Notes under the pieces: generated by a model
Databases searched by the model: none
Told to the model about the DNA's origin: nothing
The model's input: only the letters and a program-made list of their open reading frames with translations
Shown: in pieces, positions 48,189 through 58,649 of the stretch
Position numbering within the stretch: position 1 is the stretch's first letter
Layout: every line of letters begins with the position of its first letter
Program-made: the position numbers and the translations under genes
Source: Syntrophales bacterium
Lineage (GTDB): Bacteria; Desulfobacterota; Syntrophia; Syntrophales; UBA8958
Length of the DNA: 64,000 bases
Reading direction: 5' to 3'
NCBI GenBank assembly: GCA_026416455.1
Contig: JAOAFE010000007.1
Span: 48,598-112,597 of the forward strand

Positions 48189-49600
48189 TGGGAGCTTCAT
48201 TCGCAGTTAAAGAAATTCTGGACATTACCGGCGGTACTCTGATAAGCGGTCGCCCCGACCTGGTCTTTGATGGAGTGAATATAGATTCTCGGAAGGTAAA
48301 AGCGGGTGAGTTGTTTGTGGCCATTATAGGAAAGAGGCTCGACGGTCACGATTTTGTCTCCGAAGCAATCCTACGGGGAGCAGCCGGTGCCCTTGTGCAG
48401 AAGACATTGTCGGCTATACCGCGTGAAGCCGCGGTAATTCAGGTGAGTGATACGATACGGGCTTTCGGAGATCTAGCACGGGCCCATCGAGAACGTTTCC
48501 ATAAACCAGTAATTGCCATTACGGGAAGTTCAGGAAAGACAACGACGAAGGAAATGGTCGTAAGCATTTTGGGAAGAAAGTGGAACGTGCATAGTACTTG
48601 GGGTAATTTCAACAACTTGATCGGCCTACCTCTTACCCTTTTAGGTCTGGAAAAAAGGCATGAAGCATGTGTTCTCGAGCTGGGCACAAACCAAGAGGGC
48701 GAAATTGCCCGTCTGACTTCGATCGCCCGTCCAACAATTGCTTGTATTACTAATATAGGGCCCGCTCATTTGGAGGGCCTAGGTTCTGTTGCCGGGGTGG
48801 CAAAGGAGAAAGGAGCTCTATTTGAGGGTTTGGACGCTGATAAGATAGCAGTGGTCAACTTAGACGACCCTCTGGTAAGAGAGCAGAGGAAGAGATTGAA
48901 GTGTCAGGTTATAACTTACGGGCGTTCACCTGAGGCGTTGGTGACGGTTAAGGGAAAGCCGGAACTGGAAAGCGAGGGGGTTGTTTTCTGTCTGTCCGTT
49001 GGAAATAAGAAAGCCCAGGTAAAGCTCGCGACCGTGGGTGAGCATAATGTGACAAACGCCCTGGCCGCTGCGGGAATTGCATATGCAGCGGGGATCGGAT
49101 TGGAAGACATCGTATCGGGGCTTCAGTCTTTAAAGCCGCTTCCGGGGCGGATGGAAATAGTCACGTTGGCCAACGGTGTCCATCTCATCAACGATGTTTA
49201 CAATTCAAATCCTATTTCATGTATCGCTGCCCTGAATACCCTCAAAGGGCTGAATCGGGAGGGAAGGAGTTTTGTCGTTCTAGGTGATATGCTTGAGCTC
49301 GGTCAAGAAGGAAAAGAAAGGCATAAGCTTATAGGAGAGATGCTGGCGGAGATGGCCGTAGAGAAGGCTTATTTGAGAGGTGAATTGGTCAGATATGCGG
49401 CAGAGGGGGCAAAAGGGCGAGGTTGGAGTGACGAGAGGATATTTTTTTTCCATCACCCGGAAGAGATGCTCTCCGACCTAATTGATCGCCTCTCGACCGG
49501 GGATTGGATTCTTGTCAAGGGGTCTCGAGGTATGAGGATGGAAGAGATTGTGGAAGGGTTGATAAATCGGATGGGGCGTAAAAGGGAGGAAGGGGAATGA
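48188..49600 (+). CDS. murF: MurF ligase
   Basis: [45 protein letters not shown]. Confidence 0.95.
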   Translation: MGASFAVKEILDITGGTLISGRPDLVFDGVNIDSRKVKAGELFVAIIGKRLDGHDFVSEAILRGAAGALVQKTLSAIPREAAVIQVSDTIRAFGDLARAHRERFHKPVIAITGSSGKTTTKEMVVSILGRKWNVHSTWGNFNNLIGLPLTLLGLEKRHEACVLELGTNQEGEIARLTSIARPTIACITNIGPAHLEGLGSVAGVAKEKGALFEGLDADKIAVVNLDDPLVREQRKRLKCQVITYGRSPEALVTVKGKPELESEGVVFCLSVGNKKAQVKLATVGEHNVTNALAAAGIAYAAGIGLEDIVSGLQSLKPLPGRMEIVTLANGVHLINDVYNSNPISCIAALNTLKGLNREGRSFVVLGDMLELGQEGKERHKLIGEMLAEMAVEKAYLRGELVRYAAEGAKGRGWSDERIFFFHHPEEMLSDLIDRLSTGDWILVKGSRGMRMEEIVEGLINRMGRKREEGE

Positions 49601-50676
49601 TTTACCATCTCCTCTATCCCCTCCATACGGTCATCTCTTCTTTTAACGTCTTTCGCTACATTACGTTCCGAACCATTTACGCCGCCGTCACGGCTTTAAT
49701 CATTTCCTTCATCCTCGGTCCTTGGTTGATAAGGAAGCTAAAAGAAATGAAGATTGGTCAACCAATTCGGGATGATGGACCGGAAACACACTTCAGTAAA
49801 GAAGGAACTCCCACTATGGGAGGTCTTCTCATCATTTTCTCCGTTGTTATTTCCACGCTCTTATGGGCCAATCTAACTGTAATATACATCTGGCTTGCCC
49901 TATTCGTGACCATTTCTTACGGACTCATAGGTTTTGCCGACGATTATCGAAAGCTCGTATCCCAGAGCTCACGCGGCATATCAGGTCGATGGCGCCTTTT
50001 TTGGGAATTCTGTGTTGCCCTATTTGTGGCCGTTGTTTTGTATCTCAAACCGGGTTTCACCTCGAATATTACCATTCCATTTTTTAAGACGGTACTTCCC
50101 GATCTCGGCTGGGCTTACATCATCCTGGCGGTGTTCATCATTGTGGGTGCGGCTAATGCCGTGAATCTGACGGATGGACTCGATGGGTTGGCCATCGGAC
50201 CAGTTACTATCTGTTTTGCCACCTATCTTTTGTTTTCCTATTTTGCCGGTAATATTAAAATAGCAAGTTACCTGCAAATCCCCTACGTGGCAGGGACGGG
50301 AGAGCTGGCCGTCTTTTGTGGAGCCCTAGTTGGGGCCGGACTAGGGTTCCTCTGGTATAATTCCTATCCTGCCCAGGTATTTATGGGTGATGTCGGATCC
50401 CTGGCTTTGGGTGGGGCCTTAGGGACGTTGGCGGTGATGACGAAGCAGGAAATCCTCCTCGTCATCGTCGGTGGTCTTTTCGTAGTCGAGACGGTCTCGG
50501 TCATTTTCCAAGTCGGTTGGTTCAAACTTTCGGGGGGTAAGCGTATTTTTCGGATGGCCCCTCTCCACCACCACTTTGAACTAAAGGGCTGGCCGGAGCC
50601 GAAGGTGATCGTCAGATTCTGGATTATCTCCATCCTTTTGGCCGTGTTGGCCATAAGTACGTTGAAGCTGAGGTGA
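49597..50676 (+). CDS. mraY: Phospho-N-acetylmuramoyl-pentapeptide-transferase
   Basis: [43 protein letters not shown]. Confidence 0.98.
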   Translation: MIYHLLYPLHTVISSFNVFRYITFRTIYAAVTALIISFILGPWLIRKLKEMKIGQPIRDDGPETHFSKEGTPTMGGLLIIFSVVISTLLWANLTVIYIWLALFVTISYGLIGFADDYRKLVSQSSRGISGRWRLFWEFCVALFVAVVLYLKPGFTSNITIPFFKTVLPDLGWAYIILAVFIIVGAANAVNLTDGLDGLAIGPVTICFATYLLFSYFAGNIKIASYLQIPYVAGTGELAVFCGALVGAGLGFLWYNSYPAQVFMGDVGSLALGGALGTLAVMTKQEILLVIVGGLFVVETVSVIFQVGWFKLSGGKRIFRMAPLHHHFELKGWPEPKVIVRFWIISILLAVLAISTLKLR

Positions 50677-50683
50677 AAAAAAG

Positions 50684-52030
50684 ATGGATGTGGCGGGAAA
50701 GACGATTGCCATAATTGGCCTGGGAAAAACAGGTATGGCCGCAGCAGAATTCTTCGTAAGTAAGGGCGCTCGGGTTCGGGTAACGGATGAAAAAATTGGG
50801 GAACTCGACCTTTCCCTCTTGGAAGGAGTAGAGGTAAGAGACTATAACGATGGTATACTGGTTGGAGTAGACCTCGTTGTGCCTTCACCGGGAGTTCCAC
50901 CCCATAATTGCATCCTCGTTGCAGCGCGCGAGAAAAAAATTCCCGTATTAAGCGAACTGGAAGTGGCCTTTCGTTTTCTACACGTCCCTGTTGTCGCCGT
51001 CACTGGTACGAATGGAAAAACTACGACCGTGACGTTGATCGGTCGCATCTTAAGTGAAGCAAAAAAAAGAGTGTTTGTTGGCGGCAATATAGGTGTGCCA
51101 TTGATTTCGTATGTCAATGGACCTCAAGATGACGAAGTAGCGGTAGTTGAGGTAAGCAGTTTCCAGCTTTTATGGACGGACACCTTTCACCCTTATATAG
51201 GTGTACTACTAAACGTAACCCAGGACCATATCGACTACCATGGCTCTATGGCTGCCTATAGGGAGGCGAAGGAATCGATGTTCATTCGTCAGCAGAAAGA
51301 TGATTACGCCATTCTGAATGCCGATGAGGAGGAGACGGAAGTTTTGAAAGAAAAATTAGTCTCCCAGGTTATTACTTTTAGTACACAGGAAAGGCCGCTC
51401 CCCCCTTGTCTTTATCTCGATGGAGACAGCATCGTGTACCGAACCACGTCTAATTCCGAGGAAGTGTACCCACTTTCAATGTTGAAGATCCCGGGTTTGC
51501 ATAATGTCGAAAATTTCATGGCCGCCATTGCCTGTGCGCGCCTTCTGGGCTGTACCCAACAGGAAATAGAAAGAGCGGCCAGGTCCTTTACTGGTGTACC
51601 TCATCGCATAGAGCTGGTAGCGGAAATAGATGGTGTAAAATTCATAGATGATTCTAAAGGTACCAACTGTGACGCCGTAAAGAGGGCACTTGAGACCTTC
51701 TCTGAACCCGTCGTTCTCCTGATGGGGGGGAGGGACAAGGATAGTGATTTTTCCGTTCTGGTCCCCGTTGTGACAAAACATGTTAAAACGCTGATTGCTT
51801 TCGGCGAGGCGAGGGAAAGGATAGCAGCGGCCTTTGGAGATAAGATTAGGTTGATTTCCGTTCCGACCTTAAAGGAAGGCGTAAAACGGGCAAAAAGTGA
51901 GGCGGTGAGAGGTGATGTTGTATTGTTATCACCGGGATGTGCCAGCTTCGATGAGTTTCAAAATTATCGAGAGCGGGGAATGAAGTTTAGGGAGTGGATA
52001 AAGGAGGACTCTTATGATCAAATGGGCTGA
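50684..52030 (+). CDS. murD: UDP-N-acetylmuramoylalanine--D-glutamate ligase
   Basis: AVTGTNGKTTTVTLIG, NVTQDHIDYHGSM, DDSKGTNCDAV, LLSPGCASFDEF. Confidence 0.97.
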   Translation: MDVAGKTIAIIGLGKTGMAAAEFFVSKGARVRVTDEKIGELDLSLLEGVEVRDYNDGILVGVDLVVPSPGVPPHNCILVAAREKKIPVLSELEVAFRFLHVPVVAVTGTNGKTTTVTLIGRILSEAKKRVFVGGNIGVPLISYVNGPQDDEVAVVEVSSFQLLWTDTFHPYIGVLLNVTQDHIDYHGSMAAYREAKESMFIRQQKDDYAILNADEEETEVLKEKLVSQVITFSTQERPLPPCLYLDGDSIVYRTTSNSEEVYPLSMLKIPGLHNVENFMAAIACARLLGCTQQEIERAARSFTGVPHRIELVAEIDGVKFIDDSKGTNCDAVKRALETFSEPVVLLMGGRDKDSDFSVLVPVVTKHVKTLIAFGEARERIAAAFGDKIRLISVPTLKEGVKRAKSEAVRGDVVLLSPGCASFDEFQNYRERGMKFREWIKEDSYDQMG

Positions 52031-53120
52031 GACGACAAGTCGCCCCGATTTTGTCCTTTTAGTCCTCACCCTCATACTTGTGAGTTTTGGTACCGTTATG
52101 ATTTACAGCTCCAGCTCAATTATGGCCCTCGATAGATTTAAAGACGGTCAGTTTTTCCTCAAAAAACAGCTGGTTTTTTTTCTTTTGGGCCTTCTCGTCA
52201 TGCTTGTCACGCAAAAACTTCCTTATGAATACTGGCAGAAATTGGCCTATCCGGCGTTGATTTTCGCCTTTTTACTCCTCGTTTTGGTCCTGATCCCCCA
52301 TGTGGGCATCAAAGTGGGAGGGGCGAGAAGATGGATACGTATTGGGCCGTTTTCCTTTCAGGTTGCCGAGCTGGCCAAAGTCGCCATCATCGTTTATCTT
52401 GCTTCGTATTTGGCCAAAAGACAACATCAGTCTCTGGATTTTATACACGGCGTAGTTATCCCCCTCGCACCGATCATACCCCTCGTCGTACTCGTGCTAA
52501 TGCAACCCGATCTGGGTACTTCGATCATCATCGTCGCCCTTTCCCTCTCCATGCTTTTTCTGGGGGGGATTCGAATGAAATATATATTTTCTGTATTCCT
52601 GCTTGCCCTTCCCGTCGTAGCTTGGCTCATGATAAGTAAGAGCTACCGTTTGAACCGGCTTAAGGTTTTTCTTGACCCTTGGCAAGACCCGCAGAATTCC
52701 GGTTTTCAGATTATACAATCTCTCCTGTCTTTCGGTTCAGGGGGTACGTTTGGTGTAGGGGTAGGGGATGGGATGCAGAAGCTCTTTTATCTGCCGGAGC
52801 CACACACGGATTTTATCTTGGCCGTGATCGCCGAAGAGAGTGGATTTGTTGGGGTAATTACCGTCATAGTTCTGTTTGCGGTTTTTATCTATCGGGGTCT
52901 GATGATTGCCTTCAAAAGTAAAGATAGATTTGCCTCTCTTCTGGCCGCGGGTCTTACGATGCTCGTGGGGATCGAAGCGGTAATAAATATTGCGGGTGTG
53001 ATGGGTCTCATTCCCCTGAAGGGTTTGGCTCTGCCCTTTTTGAGCTATGGGGGCTCTTCTTTGATTATGAGTATGTTGGCCGTGGGCGTTTTGCTAAGCA
53101 TCTCGTCCCGTGAGGTTTAG
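52014..53120 (+). CDS. ftsW: FtsW peptidoglycan polymerase
   Basis: SEDS family TM pattern; VLMQPDLGTSIII, PFLSYGGSSLI. Confidence 0.95.
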   Translation: MIKWAETTSRPDFVLLVLTLILVSFGTVMIYSSSSIMALDRFKDGQFFLKKQLVFFLLGLLVMLVTQKLPYEYWQKLAYPALIFAFLLLVLVLIPHVGIKVGGARRWIRIGPFSFQVAELAKVAIIVYLASYLAKRQHQSLDFIHGVVIPLAPIIPLVVLVLMQPDLGTSIIIVALSLSMLFLGGIRMKYIFSVFLLALPVVAWLMISKSYRLNRLKVFLDPWQDPQNSGFQIIQSLLSFGSGGTFGVGVGDGMQKLFYLPEPHTDFILAVIAEESGFVGVITVIVLFAVFIYRGLMIAFKSKDRFASLLAAGLTMLVGIEAVINIAGVMGLIPLKGLALPFLSYGGSSLIMSMLAVGVLLSISSREV

Positions 53121-53132
53121 AGGAGTTATGGG

Positions 53133-54227
53133 GTGCGGATGATAGTTGCCGGTGGAGGAACGGGAGGACATCTTTTCCCGGGTGTTGCCATAGCCGAGGC
53201 ATTCATTATGAGAGATCGGGGCAATGAAGTACTGTTCGTCGGCACTGGACGTCCTCTGGAGAAAACCATATTGGAAAAATATGGATTTCCGTACCGTACC
53301 ATAACGGTGGAGGGGATTAAAGGGAGAGGGTTGAAGAGGATTCTGATGGCCTTGGCGAAGATACCTATCAGCATGATCCAGTCGATGAAAATCTTGAAAG
53401 AATATGGGCCTCAGTTTGTTTTAGGGGTAGGTGGATATGCGGCCGGACCGCTTGTTTTAACAGCCTCATTGTCTGGCTATCCAACGGCGGTAGCCGAGCA
53501 GAATGCCCTCCCGGGAGTGACTAACCGAATATTGAGCCGTTTTGTTAATCGGGTATTTGCAAGCTTTCCCGATAATCAGGGGGTGTTCCCGAAGAAAAAG
53601 GTTATCGTCACGGGAAACCCAGTAAGAGCCGATCTTTTAGATGAGGCAAGGCAGGCAAAAAAAAGCCTCGGCCAGAAATTTACCGTCTTTATATTTGGTG
53701 GTAGTCAGGGGGCGCATATAATCAACCACACCATGGTGCAAGCCCTCGACTTTTTAGAAGATTTGAAGGATAAGATTCAGTTTATCCACCAAACGGGCGA
53801 GGTGGATTATCCGTTTGTTGCCGAGATGTATGTAAAAAAAGGCTTTGTCGCGGATGTTAGGGTGTTCATTGTCGAGATGGCTCAGTTTTACGGCATGGCA
53901 GATTTATTGGTTTGTCGCGCCGGTGCGACTACGGTAGCAGAAGTTACAGCCCTCGGTAAGGCGGCAATTTTCATCCCCTTTGCTCACGCAGTAGGTGACC
54001 ATCAGACGTTTAACGCCCGCGCATTGGTTGAGGCGGGAGCGGCGGAGATGATTCAGGAGGGGGATCTCTCACCAAAGACATTGGCTGACACGATCCGCCG
54101 CCTTTACTTCGATCGAGATGCTCTTACGCGAATGGAAAAAAGGGCGAGGCAACTGGGAAAACCGCAAGCGGCGGAAGAAATTGTCGATGCCATCTATGCA
54201 CTTATTGAAGAAAAGGATAGACGGTGA
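53133..54227 (+). CDS. murG: MurG glycosyltransferase
   Basis: IVAGGGTGGHLFPGVAIAEAF, EQNALPGVTNRIL, GGSQGAHIIN; start may be ATG 53139. Confidence 0.97.
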   Translation: MRMIVAGGGTGGHLFPGVAIAEAFIMRDRGNEVLFVGTGRPLEKTILEKYGFPYRTITVEGIKGRGLKRILMALAKIPISMIQSMKILKEYGPQFVLGVGGYAAGPLVLTASLSGYPTAVAEQNALPGVTNRILSRFVNRVFASFPDNQGVFPKKKVIVTGNPVRADLLDEARQAKKSLGQKFTVFIFGGSQGAHIINHTMVQALDFLEDLKDKIQFIHQTGEVDYPFVAEMYVKKGFVADVRVFIVEMAQFYGMADLLVCRAGATTVAEVTALGKAAIFIPFAHAVGDHQTFNARALVEAGAAEMIQEGDLSPKTLADTIRRLYFDRDALTRMEKRARQLGKPQAAEEIVDAIYALIEEKDRR

Positions 54228-54237
54228 GGTAAGCGTT

Positions 54238-55653
54238 ATGGCTCGTCTAGATGCGATGAGGAGAAAGGTAAAACACATCCACTTCGTGGGCATTGGGGGC
54301 ATCGGTATGAGCGGCATTGCCGAGGTTCTTCTAAATTTAGGTTACCAAGTTACGGGCTCCGACCTAAACGATACGGAGATTACAAGGAGACTAAAGTCTC
54401 TCGGGGCTACGGTTTACCAGGGGCACAATGGTAATCACCTCTCAGATGCGGATGTGGTCGTGATATCGACCGCTGTTCGTCCCGACAATCCAGAAGTGAT
54501 CAGGGCGCATGAGCGGGGTATTCCTGTCATTCCCCGGGCGGAGATGTTGGCCGAGCTCCTCAAAATGAAATTTTCTATTGCCGTCTCCGGCTCCCATGGA
54601 AAGACGACCACCACCTCTATGATTGCCACCGTTTTGGCGACAGCCGGTCTTGACCCGACAATGGTTATTGGTGGCAAATTGGGAAGCATTGGCAGCAACG
54701 CACGCTTGGGTAGTGGGGAGGTGATCGTTGCTGAGGCAGATGAAAGTGATGGCTCTTTCCTGAAGTTGGGACCGTGTTTGGCCGTTATTACCAACATTGA
54801 CCGAGAACACTTAGATTACTATCGCGATATAGAAGAAATCAAGGAGGCATTTTTGAAGTTCGCCAATATTGTGCCGTTTTATGGGGCGACGGTTATTTGT
54901 AGTGATGATGGTTACGCCCGGGAGATCATTCCGCAGGTAAAGAGAAGGTTGATTACCTACGGTATGGAGACGTCGGCAGATTATCGGGCCAGGCAGTGGA
55001 GATTTGAGGGGGGTATTTCCAAGTTTAACGTGTACCATCAAGAGGAATTTATTGGTGAAGTAACCCTCCATGTGCCCGGACGCTTTAATGTACTTAATGC
55101 GTTAGCGGCCATGGCGGTGGCAAGGGAGCTCGATATTGGAGTAAAAGATATCGTCACGGGGCTGGCTAATTTCCGGGGTGTACAGAGGAGGTTGGAGGTC
55201 AAGGGCAAGAAAAAAGGGATCATCGTTGTCGACGATTACGGGCATCATCCGACAGAGATAAGAGAAACTCTGGCGGCCGCCAGAGAATTATGGGGAGGGC
55301 GGATGATTGTCGTTTTTCAGCCCCATCGATATTCGAGAACAAAGGCTCTATATCGAGATTTTCTTACTGCGTTCGATGCGGCGGATTTACTTATCGTGAC
55401 GGATATATATCCGGCGAGCGAAGACCCTATCGCAGGAGTTAACTCTGCATCGCTTTGCAACGATATGAGGGCAAGAGGTAAGGGCGTAGTTTATATTAGC
55501 GACCTAAACGAAGTCACCTCTTATCTGCTCAAGGTGGCAAAAACCGGTGACGTTATCATCACTCAGGGGGCAGGTAACGTGTGGTCGGTGGGAGACAAAT
55601 TTCTCAAGATGTTGGAAGAGGATGATGGAGACGGAACTAAAGAAGAAGATTAG
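54238..55653 (+). CDS. murC: UDP-N-acetylmuramate--L-alanine ligase
   Basis: HFVGIGGIGMSGIAEVLLNLGY, SGSHGKTTTTSMIA, DDYGHHPTEI; start ATG 54238. Confidence 0.97.
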   Translation: MARLDAMRRKVKHIHFVGIGGIGMSGIAEVLLNLGYQVTGSDLNDTEITRRLKSLGATVYQGHNGNHLSDADVVVISTAVRPDNPEVIRAHERGIPVIPRAEMLAELLKMKFSIAVSGSHGKTTTTSMIATVLATAGLDPTMVIGGKLGSIGSNARLGSGEVIVAEADESDGSFLKLGPCLAVITNIDREHLDYYRDIEEIKEAFLKFANIVPFYGATVICSDDGYAREIIPQVKRRLITYGMETSADYRARQWRFEGGISKFNVYHQEEFIGEVTLHVPGRFNVLNALAAMAVARELDIGVKDIVTGLANFRGVQRRLEVKGKKKGIIVVDDYGHHPTEIRETLAAARELWGGRMIVVFQPHRYSRTKALYRDFLTAFDAADLLIVTDIYPASEDPIAGVNSASLCNDMRARGKGVVYISDLNEVTSYLLKVAKTGDVIITQGAGNVWSVGDKFLKMLEEDDGDGTKEED

Positions 55654-56569
55654 TAGTCTATGCGAGGGAGATGTGAAATTTGATGTTCCCATGAGGGACT
55701 ATACATCGATGAAGGTGGGAGGAAGGGTGGAGTGTTTGGCCTTTCCGCCCTCGGTTCAGCATGTATCGGCATTGGTGAGATTTCTTTGTGACCGGGGCAT
55801 CCCTTTTGTGCCGACAGGCAATGGGACCAACTTGATTGTACGAGAAGGGGGGTTCCGAGGCGTACTTTTAGGATTGGGGAGGCTAAAAAACATAAGCCTT
55901 TTGCCCGTAGAAGAGGGTATGGGTTTCTATGCCGAAGCAGGCGCATCGCTCAGGGAGATAATTAATCTGGCCGTCGAGAGGCAAATGACTGGCATCGAAT
56001 TTTTGGCCGGTATACCGGGTAGTGTGGGGGGAGCGGTAAGGATGAATGCCGGTGCTTGGGGCCGAGAAATCAAGGACGTCCTCAAGGATGTATCGATCGC
56101 AAATGCTGATGGTGAAATAAAATGTTTCCCTGCCGAAACACTTCCCTTCCGTTATCGCTCTTTGGAACTAAAACCATCGGAGGTAATCGTTGGTGCTGTC
56201 TTCTTACTTGCTCCCGGTGAAAGAGAGAAGATTGAGGCATGTATTGAGGAGATATGGAGGAAAAGAAGGATGCGTCATCCCCTCGATTACCCATCTGCGG
56301 GTTCGATCTTCAAGAACCCGCCGGGAAAATCGGCCGGTAGGTTGATAGAAGAAACGGGGCTCAAGGGTTTAGAGATAGGAGGGGCGCGGGTCTCGGAGAA
56401 ACACGCCAATTTTATCGTGAATACCGGATCCGCCAGCGCATCTGATGTGGTTGAACTCATCAATGTGATCAAAAGGGAAGTCAAAAAGAAGCACGGTATC
56501 ACTCTTGAGACGGAGGTCGTGATCATTGGTGAGAATGGCCCCCAGGAGGAAACAGTTGAGCTTATATAG
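55622..56569 (+). CDS. murB: UDP-N-acetylenolpyruvoylglucosamine reductase
   Basis: TSMKVGGRVECLAFP, GIPGSVGGAVRMNAGAWG, SAGSIFKNP; overlaps murC end. Confidence 0.95.
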   Translation: MMETELKKKISSLCEGDVKFDVPMRDYTSMKVGGRVECLAFPPSVQHVSALVRFLCDRGIPFVPTGNGTNLIVREGGFRGVLLGLGRLKNISLLPVEEGMGFYAEAGASLREIINLAVERQMTGIEFLAGIPGSVGGAVRMNAGAWGREIKDVLKDVSIANADGEIKCFPAETLPFRYRSLELKPSEVIVGAVFLLAPGEREKIEACIEEIWRKRRMRHPLDYPSAGSIFKNPPGKSAGRLIEETGLKGLEIGGARVSEKHANFIVNTGSASASDVVELINVIKREVKKKHGITLETEVVIIGENGPQEETVELI

Positions 56570-57392
56570 GCAAACGGCCGGCAAATACTGGTTGAGGCGG
56601 AGAAGTAATTCCATCATACGAGATGTGATTACCGCTTCCTTCTTTCTTGGCAGTACTATCTTGGTGAGTGGGATGTTCGTTTATCTGTTTAGCATAATCT
56701 ATAGCATGCCTTGGTTGGAGACCAAGAAGGTAGTAATCCGTGGGATAAACGAACTCACGGAGCAAGAGGTCATGGATGTCGCACAGGTGAAGAAAGGGGT
56801 AAACATACTGGCGGTAAACACCCGTGAAATTGAAAGAAGGGTTAAGATGATTCCTTGGGTGAAAGAGGTGCACGTCGGTCGCGAATATCCGAGCCGCATC
56901 GTGATCGACATCAAGGAAAGGGTGGCGGTAGCCATGTTGAAACGAGGCGAAGATATATACCTTTTGGACAAGGAAGCTAATCCCTTTAAGAAATTATCGA
57001 CCCGAGACGATGTGGATCTCCCCATTTTGACTGGTTTTTCCGGAGACGGCAGTCTGAGATCACAGCTGTTGGCGAAGGCCCTTGCTCTGATCGATTATTT
57101 AAAAAGCAATCCCGGGGCAGCGTCTCTCGAGTCCATCTCCGAGATTCATGGAGATGAGCGTCTCGGCCTCACCCTTTTCACTACCACCGGCATGTGTTTG
57201 GTCCTGGGATTTAACGACTATGAGGCAAAGTTGAAAAATGTGCCCTTAGTCCTTGCCGACCTAGAACGTAAGAACATGAGGACGGCTTTTTTACGCATCG
57301 ATTTGAGCGATCCGGTTAAGGTGACGGTACAACCACGTCAGGTGCCGGCGCCTCAGAAATCCAGATCGCCAGAAGGGGAGGTAAAGATCTGA
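56535..57392 (+). CDS. ftsQ: FtsQ cell division protein (POTRA)
   Basis: TM followed by VVIRGINELTEQEVMDVAQVKKGVNILAVNTREIERRVKMIPWVKEVHVGREYPSRIVIDIKER; gene position. Confidence 0.9.
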   Translation: MAPRRKQLSLYRQTAGKYWLRRRSNSIIRDVITASFFLGSTILVSGMFVYLFSIIYSMPWLETKKVVIRGINELTEQEVMDVAQVKKGVNILAVNTREIERRVKMIPWVKEVHVGREYPSRIVIDIKERVAVAMLKRGEDIYLLDKEANPFKKLSTRDDVDLPILTGFSGDGSLRSQLLAKALALIDYLKSNPGAASLESISEIHGDERLGLTLFTTTGMCLVLGFNDYEAKLKNVPLVLADLERKNMRTAFLRIDLSDPVKVTVQPRQVPAPQKSRSPEGEVKI

Positions 57393-57412
57393 AGGGGAGG
57401 AAAGTTCGGTAG

Positions 57413-58636
57413 ATGAAGAGAAAAGCGAACATATTCGTAGGATTGGATATTGGTACTACGAAAACGTGCGCCATTGTGGGGGAATGGGCAGAACAAGGGC
57501 TTCATATAGTGGGGTTGGGCACTCATCCCTCTGAAGGTTTAAGAAAGGGTGTCGTGGTTAATATTGATAGTACCGTGGAATCAATTGCCCGCGCGGTGGA
57601 AGAGGCAGAGCATATGTCAGGATGTGAAATTCGCTCCGCCTACGTAAGTATCGCTGGGCAACACATCAAGAGTCAGAATAGCTTGGGAATAGTGGGGGTA
57701 AAGGGTCGGGAAGTCGATGAGGAAGATGTAAATCGGGCAATCGAAGCGTCACGGGCGGTTGCCATACCGCCGGATAGAGAAATACTTCATGCCCTCCCAC
57801 AGAGCTTTATCGTAGACGATCAGGATGGAGTGAGAGACCCCGTGGGTATGTCAGGGGTGAGACTGGAGGCGAAAGTTCATATCGTAACCGCGTCCTCCAC
57901 GGCTATCCAGAATGTCGTGAAGTCGGTAAACCGGGTGGGCATAAACGTGGAGGAACTTACTTTAGCTCAGCTGGCTTCAGCGGAGGCTGTATTAAGTGAT
58001 GATGAAAAGGATTTGGGAGTTGCTCTTTTCGATATAGGCGGCGGCACGACGGATATTGCCGTGTTTACAGAAGGCAGCATAAAACATACGGCTGTCATTC
58101 CCGTGGGTGGTCAGTATGTGACCAACGACATTGCCCAAGGATTGAGGACGCCTATTTTAGAAGCGGAGAAGGTAAAGATTAAACACGGTTGTGCTTACGT
58201 TGCCCTCATCCCAAAGGACGAAATGATAGAAGTGCCGAGTGTTGGGGGGAGAGAGGCGAGGGAGGTATCGCGCCAGCTTTTGGGACGTATAATCGAACCG
58301 CGGATGGAGGAAATTTTGAGCCTTGCTTTCAAGGAGATCGTCAAAGCGGGATTTGAGGACAATCTGGCGGCAGGAATAGTTCTCACCGGAGGGACGGCGT
58401 TGACTCCTGGTGTGGTGGAATTGGCAGAGCAGATGTTCAATCTACCCGTCCGGTGTGGTTATCCCGGTCGGATAAAGGGTTTATCGGATGTGGTAAATAG
58501 CCCCGTGTATGCCACGGCAGTGGGGCTTATCATGCGAGCGGTCAGTGGACTTCCCCCCACGGCAGCCCATGGGGCAGGAGGTGTGGTGGGAGGTTGGATC
58601 AATAAAATCAAGAAATGGTTTGTAGATTTTTTCTGA
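57413..58636 (+). CDS. ftsA: FtsA
   Basis: FVGLDIGTTKTCAIVGE, DIGGGTTDIAVF, C-terminal amphipathic helix INKIKKWFVDFF. Confidence 0.97.
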   Translation: MKRKANIFVGLDIGTTKTCAIVGEWAEQGLHIVGLGTHPSEGLRKGVVVNIDSTVESIARAVEEAEHMSGCEIRSAYVSIAGQHIKSQNSLGIVGVKGREVDEEDVNRAIEASRAVAIPPDREILHALPQSFIVDDQDGVRDPVGMSGVRLEAKVHIVTASSTAIQNVVKSVNRVGINVEELTLAQLASAEAVLSDDEKDLGVALFDIGGGTTDIAVFTEGSIKHTAVIPVGGQYVTNDIAQGLRTPILEAEKVKIKHGCAYVALIPKDEMIEVPSVGGREAREVSRQLLGRIIEPRMEEILSLAFKEIVKAGFEDNLAAGIVLTGGTALTPGVVELAEQMFNLPVRCGYPGRIKGLSDVVNSPVYATAVGLIMRAVSGLPPTAAHGAGGVVGGWINKIKKWFVDFF

Positions 58637-58649
58637 GGGAGGGAACGCA

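Noticed and set aside
54435-54810. Long antisense ORFs (120 and 122 aa) inside murC
   Set aside because: They lie fully antisense to a well-supported essential gene and show no recognisable family; typical shadow ORFs.
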